The notes beneath the pieces are model-generated. The model was not told the origin of the DNA, made no database searches, and was given only the letters and a program-made list of their open reading frames with translations. The translations under genes were made by a program, and so were the position numbers. A stretch of 20,111 nt of DNA from Branchiostoma floridae (taxonomy: Eukaryota > Chordata > Leptocardii > Amphioxiformes > Branchiostomatidae), in assembly GCF_000003815.2 (NCBI RefSeq), contig NC_049986.1:21020133-21040243 (forward strand), read 5' to 3'. Positions 16,376 through 20,111 of this stretch are shown in pieces (within the stretch, counting starts at the first letter, position 1; each line of letters starts with the position of its first letter).

Positions 16376-19300
16376 GTAGTATAAAATAGCTCCTGTCTTA
16401 TTTTTCACGATCGTTTGATGACACCCAGGTTAATATTACCTTTGGAAGTGCCTCAGTATATCTTTGATCAGTATGTAAATTACGTGAATTTCAATTAATA
16501 CTTCTTCGGAATGAACCTGTGATCATTTATAAATAGTGTGTCTTCACCATTCAATTTGTTTTACCACTGGATAGCCCCTATACAAAGAGGTAAAAGATGG
16601 TCTATCTTTGCGACAATCTAAAATATTAAGTATTCAGATATTATAATACACCTGAGTCGGGGGGAATATGCTGCATTTAAATTTTTGCCATTTAGCACCA
16701 TGGAAGAAATCTTGATCGCTCTCTACCAAGCTTCATCGTTATAGTTGATTCAAGAAATGGCATCGTTTTGCCTTTCCTTGTGAAACAACGTAACGCCCTG
16801 TACTGACCTTCCTCAAGAAAATCCTTTAGATTTTTAGAGAGTCGCAGCGACTGCCCGTCCTTTAACGTATCAATTGCTTACCATATTAACGATATGGTCT
16901 CTCAAGGTTGGCTACAACACCCGCCTCCGTTCCAGGGTGATCCTACGTCACCCGTCCAACGGCGGGACTGGTTGCGGTCCTAACGAGGAAACGGAACAGC
17001 TGCCCGCAGGTAAGACCATAAAAAATGAAATGAAAGTGGAGCTGAAGTTAAGTTTGGGTATCCCAATATTCTTTAACAAGCAAAAGGTATCGTTACTTAC
17101 ATGTAGTGTCATGGTAATTATCTCATTCAAAAACTTCTACACGATATGTTATTTTGTAAACACCTTGTCTCCAATGTAATTTTCATATGATGTATCATGG
17201 TACTTCAAGTGTATGATTACTGCAGGAAGAATAGATGAAATATTCAGCTAATTAGATGTGAATACAAATAAACTAAAATTTGAAGTCAAAGTTCCATTTG
17301 ACCAAAACTCTACGTACTGTACATTAATAAAAATATTAGGACGATTTATCAAGAAGAAATTTCGATAGAATTCATCTTCATCGTCATGCTTTACTTTGAT
17401 ATCTCCAGGTGAGACGATCACCCCCCAGGAAACGGCACGAGCCTTCGACACGTTCTTCCTGAAGGGTCAAACCAGCCTTACCCGGAGCCCCGAGAAAGAG
17501 CGAGATCTGCTCGTCATCCTCGATGAGTCTGGCAGTATTACATGTAAGTTTCTTGTGTATATTATATATTTGGAGAATATCAACCACCATCACATAAGGT
17601 AGCAATCAGCCAAAGCTACGTACAGGGGGCCCATGGTTTGGAACAACTTGAATAAAACGTTATTTTTAAGTTCTGTATCACTGTTTTTTTATTCAAGAGT
17701 AACACTGAAATTGATTTTATAAATCAAAATTTAACGTTATCTCATTACCCAACTTATGGCAAATTCATTATTGTACTGTTTTCTCACTATATTGCTTTAT
17801 CATTTTGTTTAATTGATTTATTTGAATTGTTGTAAGTTGATAAAGGGTTGCCTTTGCATACGCATAAGTGTCCGGCCTCCCTTGAACTGTTATATCTTAT
17901 TTATAGTTGATTGTTATGCATTTATTATTTTCCTAGTATGAAACAAATAGAATAAGCCAGAAGCAGTATCTCTTGGTGGAGCTTTTTTGAATCAGTTCAA
18001 TATCTTGAATATGATAAAAGATTTGAAACGTTTGAACAACTTTAGTGAGGTAGCGATATGAATGAGTTGATGGGTTAGAACACGTCAAATACAATGTTGA
18101 AAAGGCCAAGATTCTAACCAAAACCATGAGCTGCATCACTCAGCCTTCGTTGTCTGACACGTCTGACACGTATACTCCATATTATCTAACAGCTCCGGTT
18201 TTCTACGATGCAAGGGACGCATTGGGTGAATTGCTGGGCTATATCTGCCCCGGTATAGGCCCAAATTATCCATACCACCAGGTACTAACTTAAGTCTTTT
18301 CTGCCTTTACCTTGTATAACTAACTTGTACAGACTGATGAACAGCGTAAGGTGCCATCAATGGCCTTACCTTTGGGGAGTTGGTTTGGGCTGGAAATTCA
18401 AGAACGTTATGATTAATTACATTTGTCTTGTTCAAAGAAGTATCTAAATGCATGTGTCCTCCCACATGATAATGTTTGGCCTTTTTTACGCAGGTCGCGT
18501 TCATGACCTTCAGCTCGAGATTCACAGAGCACTTTGACTTCAATGACTATGGTACCTACGCGGGCGTGAGAAATGCAATTTCGCAGGTCACTTATTCAAG
18601 TAAGTTTATTACCATTATAGCATGGTATTCAAACCTATGATAGCTGCCAACTCTATATAGTTTTGCTCAAGAGGACGAAGAGATTGAGCAGCTTGGATAG
18701 GATAAAATAACGAGGTCAGACATACTACTTGCATCGCGATGCATTCAGCACTGTATTTATTTTTGATCATGACTGGATTAATCATGTTAAGGACATTTTC
18801 TATTATCACGGCTTTGGACATACATGTATATGGATGAAATCTTATAAGTTTTTTTTTTTTTTAATTTAGATTGTATTTACCACCAAATACGCCTCCGGCT
18901 ACAAGACACATGATTTGTTTAGTTTGTATTAGAAAGATATGATTCAAAACTGTCTTTTCTTAACAAATCGAAAAAAGACGTTATGAATGACTGAAGCTGT
19001 ATATAACGGAGAAAACGATGAAAGAAAACATGACGATATATAGTAGACAAGTATATGAGAATCATACACTTTTTCTAACATTGACAACCTAGGTGGCGGT
19101 ACAGCTACTCACGAGGCCCTTGACTACGCCCGAACAACCATGTTCGCAAACGGAGACTTCAGCGTCTCTACCAAGGGACTACGCTCTGGGTCTCTGAAGG
19201 AGGTCCTTCTGATCACCGATGGGCAGCCCAATGACGCCTCTGCAACTGTAGCGGCGGCTCAAAGGCTACAAAACATCGGTGTTTCTGTATTTGCTCTGGG

Positions 19301-19671
19301 TAAATAAAATCAAATCAAAAAGGATCACATTTTCTATTCGCGAATGTTAAATGATTGCTCCAGGCACCTAATTTTACCATTGACCATATACCACTATTTC
19401 TGTAGGATTTTGCTTTGTTTTGCCAGACAGACTAAAGAAGAACTCTCATCAACTATTAATTGATTGTCGACCAAATGTTTATCTTGAAGGCATCGGCAAC
19501 GTTGTCAACAGCCACATGGAGCAGCTGGTTTCAGAACCAGAGTACAAACACATTTTCCACCTCGAGTCCTTCGATGACTTCCACACCATGGTGGAGGCCG
19601 TGGAATCGGTGTACAGTACTGGTGAGAGATGCGTCAACCTTAACCCGTGGAGTCGCCGTGGAGTGGCATGA
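16253..19671 (+). CDS. Secreted vWA-domain protein gene, seven exons, 314 aa
   Basis: Seen: exons 16253-16375, 16907-17009, 17409-17543, 18193-18281, 18494-18599, 19093-19299 and 19490-19671 have GT/AG borders and phases 0, 1, 1, 0, 1, 1 that all match, giving 945 nt including TGA. The protein has a signal peptide (1-21, cleavage after AYA), an eroded thrombospondin type 1-like segment (about 31-75) and a vWA domain (about 106-298). The MIDAS motif is complete: D114-E-S116-G-S118, T189 in GGTAT and D228 in LLITDGQPND. Known: the MIDAS holds a divalent metal for ligand binding in integrin- and collagen-type vWA domains. Inferred: a secreted adhesion or innate-defence-type protein; ligand unknown. 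There are four Cys after the signal peptide (31, 64, 139, 302) and no second membrane segment. I cannot name an ortholog. Confidence 0.9.
16907..17009 (+). CDS. vWA gene exon 2: thrombospondin type 1-like remainder
   Basis: The acceptor is ggtctctcaag|GTT (short pyrimidine tract, phase 0) and the donor CCCGCAG|gtaaga (phase 1). Encodes VGYNTRLRSRVILRHPSNGG then TGCGPNEETEQLP. R-x-R-x-R and NGG-x-x-C with a following E match the thrombospondin repeat pattern. Confidence 0.85.
17010..17408 (+). other. Introns of the vWA gene
   Basis: This intron and those at 16376-16906, 17544-18192, 18282-18493, 18600-19092 and 19300-19489 are AT-rich. I see no extra exon, RNA gene or transposon relic in them. 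A doubled TCTGACACG lies at about 18153-18170, just before the exon 4 acceptor. Confidence 0.55.
17409..17543 (+). CDS. vWA gene exon 3: MIDAS DxSxS
   Basis: The acceptor is tgatatctccag|GT (phase 1) and the donor ATTACAT|gtaagt (phase 1). Encodes a helical linker, then SPEKERDLLVILDESGSIT, the first strand and metal-site loop of the vWA fold. Confidence 0.9.
18193..18281 (+). CDS. vWA gene exon 4
   Basis: The acceptor is tattatctaacag|CT (phase 1) and the donor CACCAG|gtacta (phase 0). Encodes the first helix of the vWA domain, PVFYDARDALGELLGYICPG and on to YPYHQ. Confidence 0.88.
18494..18599 (+). CDS. vWA gene exon 5
   Basis: The acceptor is gccttttttacgcag|GTC and the donor TATTCAA|gtaagt (phase 0 in, 1 out). 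Encodes VAFMTFSSRFTEHFDFNDYG and on to ISQVTYS, the second strand and following helix of the vWA fold. Confidence 0.9.
19093..19299 (+). CDS. vWA gene exon 6: GGTAT and ITDG motifs
   Basis: The acceptor is attgacaacctag|GT and the donor GCTCTGG|gtaaat (phase 1 both). Encodes GGTATHEALDYARTTMF, KEVLLITDGQPND and NIGVSVFAL, supplying the MIDAS Thr and the third metal-site Asp. Confidence 0.92.
19490..19671 (+). CDS. vWA gene terminal exon
   Basis: The acceptor is tttatcttgaag|GC. Encodes GIGNVVNSHMEQLVSEPEYK, FHLESFDDFHTMVEAVESVY and a 17-residue tail with one Cys, ending TGA at 19669-19671. A donor-like ACTG|gtgaga at 19620 would allow an isoform with further exons, but the in-frame stop and nearby poly(A) signal favour ending here. 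Confidence 0.88.
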
Positions 19672-19750
19672 GCTTCGTTTTTATGTTGCGTCCGTCTGCG
19701 TCGTTAAAACAACGTTCAGACATGCTTGAACAAATTCTGACAATAGGTTG

Positions 19751-19756
19751 AATAAA
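19751..19756 (+). terminator. Poly(A) signal AATAAA of the vWA gene
   Basis: AATAAA lies 80 bp past the TGA, followed by T/G-rich sequence (gtgttgtttttgagtgt) about 25-40 bp downstream, as expected for a cleavage site. Confidence 0.75.
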
Positions 19757-19963
19757 ACATATTGATGAATATCTGTCCCATAGTGTTGTTTTTGAGTGTA
19801 CACTACTATCTCAGTCTCCATTGCCAATTCGTTGATAGTAATGTCATTATCTATAACTGTTAACTCCATACCAAGCCTAATACGAACCACGTTTGGACCG
19901 GTGCGTACTTAAGGTTATAACTTTTGTGGGGAAGGTGAGGGGTGAAGAACCAAGGAGAATAAG

Positions 19964-20020
19964 TGTAAAGTAGCCTGCCTCATTTTATGTTGAACATAAA
20001 ATGAGGCAGGCCACTTTACA
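19964..20020. repeat. 57-nt near-perfect hairpin palindrome
   Basis: Arms 19964-19991 and 19993-20020 (28 nt each) pair with a single mismatch around a one-base centre at 19992. The left arm begins TGTAAAGTAGCCTGCCTCAT. No such structure is repeated elsewhere in the window. It lies about 290 bp past the vWA gene. Confidence 0.9.
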
Positions 20021-20111
20021 ACAGTTGAACAGTCTCCTCAGAAGCCCACTACATATGCCTTGAAGGATCTTTGATACTAACCCTGTATCCAAACCTACTA
20101 AGCTTTTGTCT

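Noticed and set aside
16031-16408. Minus-strand frame across the vWA gene promoter and exon 1
   Set aside because: It is antisense to the signal-peptide exon, with no splice context and a composition that is not protein-like.
19964-20020. Pre-miRNA or tRNA gene
   Set aside because: The hairpin has essentially no loop and no flanking stem asymmetry, and shows no tRNA box motifs. It is kept only as a palindrome.

Overview
The window looks like nuclear DNA from an invertebrate chordate, most likely an amphioxus (Branchiostoma). It holds intron-rich genes with GT/AG introns, a vertebrate-type torsin-activator gene (LAP1/LULL1 family), a THAP zinc-finger gene, a secreted von Willebrand A (vWA) protein, many short inverted-repeat elements and long minisatellites. 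Two assembly gaps (6765-6864, exactly 100 N; 8560-9086, 527 N) lie in or beside the minisatellites. There are no bacterial-style operons. The species call is inference; exon boundaries were read by hand from splice motifs and phase matching.

Left part (658-4934, minus strand): six exons join in phase into a 599-residue homolog of TOR1AIP1/TOR1AIP2, the nuclear-envelope/ER proteins that activate torsin ATPases. Its lumenal side appears to hold two consecutive LAP1-type domains. The second keeps the expected arginine-finger position; the first lacks it. A MITE (417-616) sits just beyond the stop codon.

Middle part (about 7773-13608, plus strand): a multi-exon nuclear-protein gene with a THAP C2CH zinc finger, a SAP-like segment, an in-frame 33-bp coding minisatellite, three SUMO-consensus motifs and a Myb/SANT-like region split over two exons. 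A candidate upstream exon carries a second, unrelated 33-bp minisatellite and runs into the 527-N gap. Two introns carry related DNA-transposon relics in opposite orientations. The last coding exon ends exactly where a 218-bp MITE is inserted. The element supplies the TAG stop and part of a poly(A) hexamer; without it the frame would run four codons further.

Right part (16253-19671, plus strand): a complete seven-exon gene for a 314-residue secreted protein with a signal peptide, an eroded thrombospondin type 1-like segment and a vWA domain with an intact MIDAS metal site, followed by an AATAAA signal.

The stretches 1-416, 4935-7772 and 13824-16252 show no convincing gene; they hold minisatellites, AT-rich DNA and a GC-cored MITE (15603-15793). 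A 57-nt near-perfect hairpin lies at 19964-20020. The three genes show no sign of working together; they are neighbours on a chromosome.
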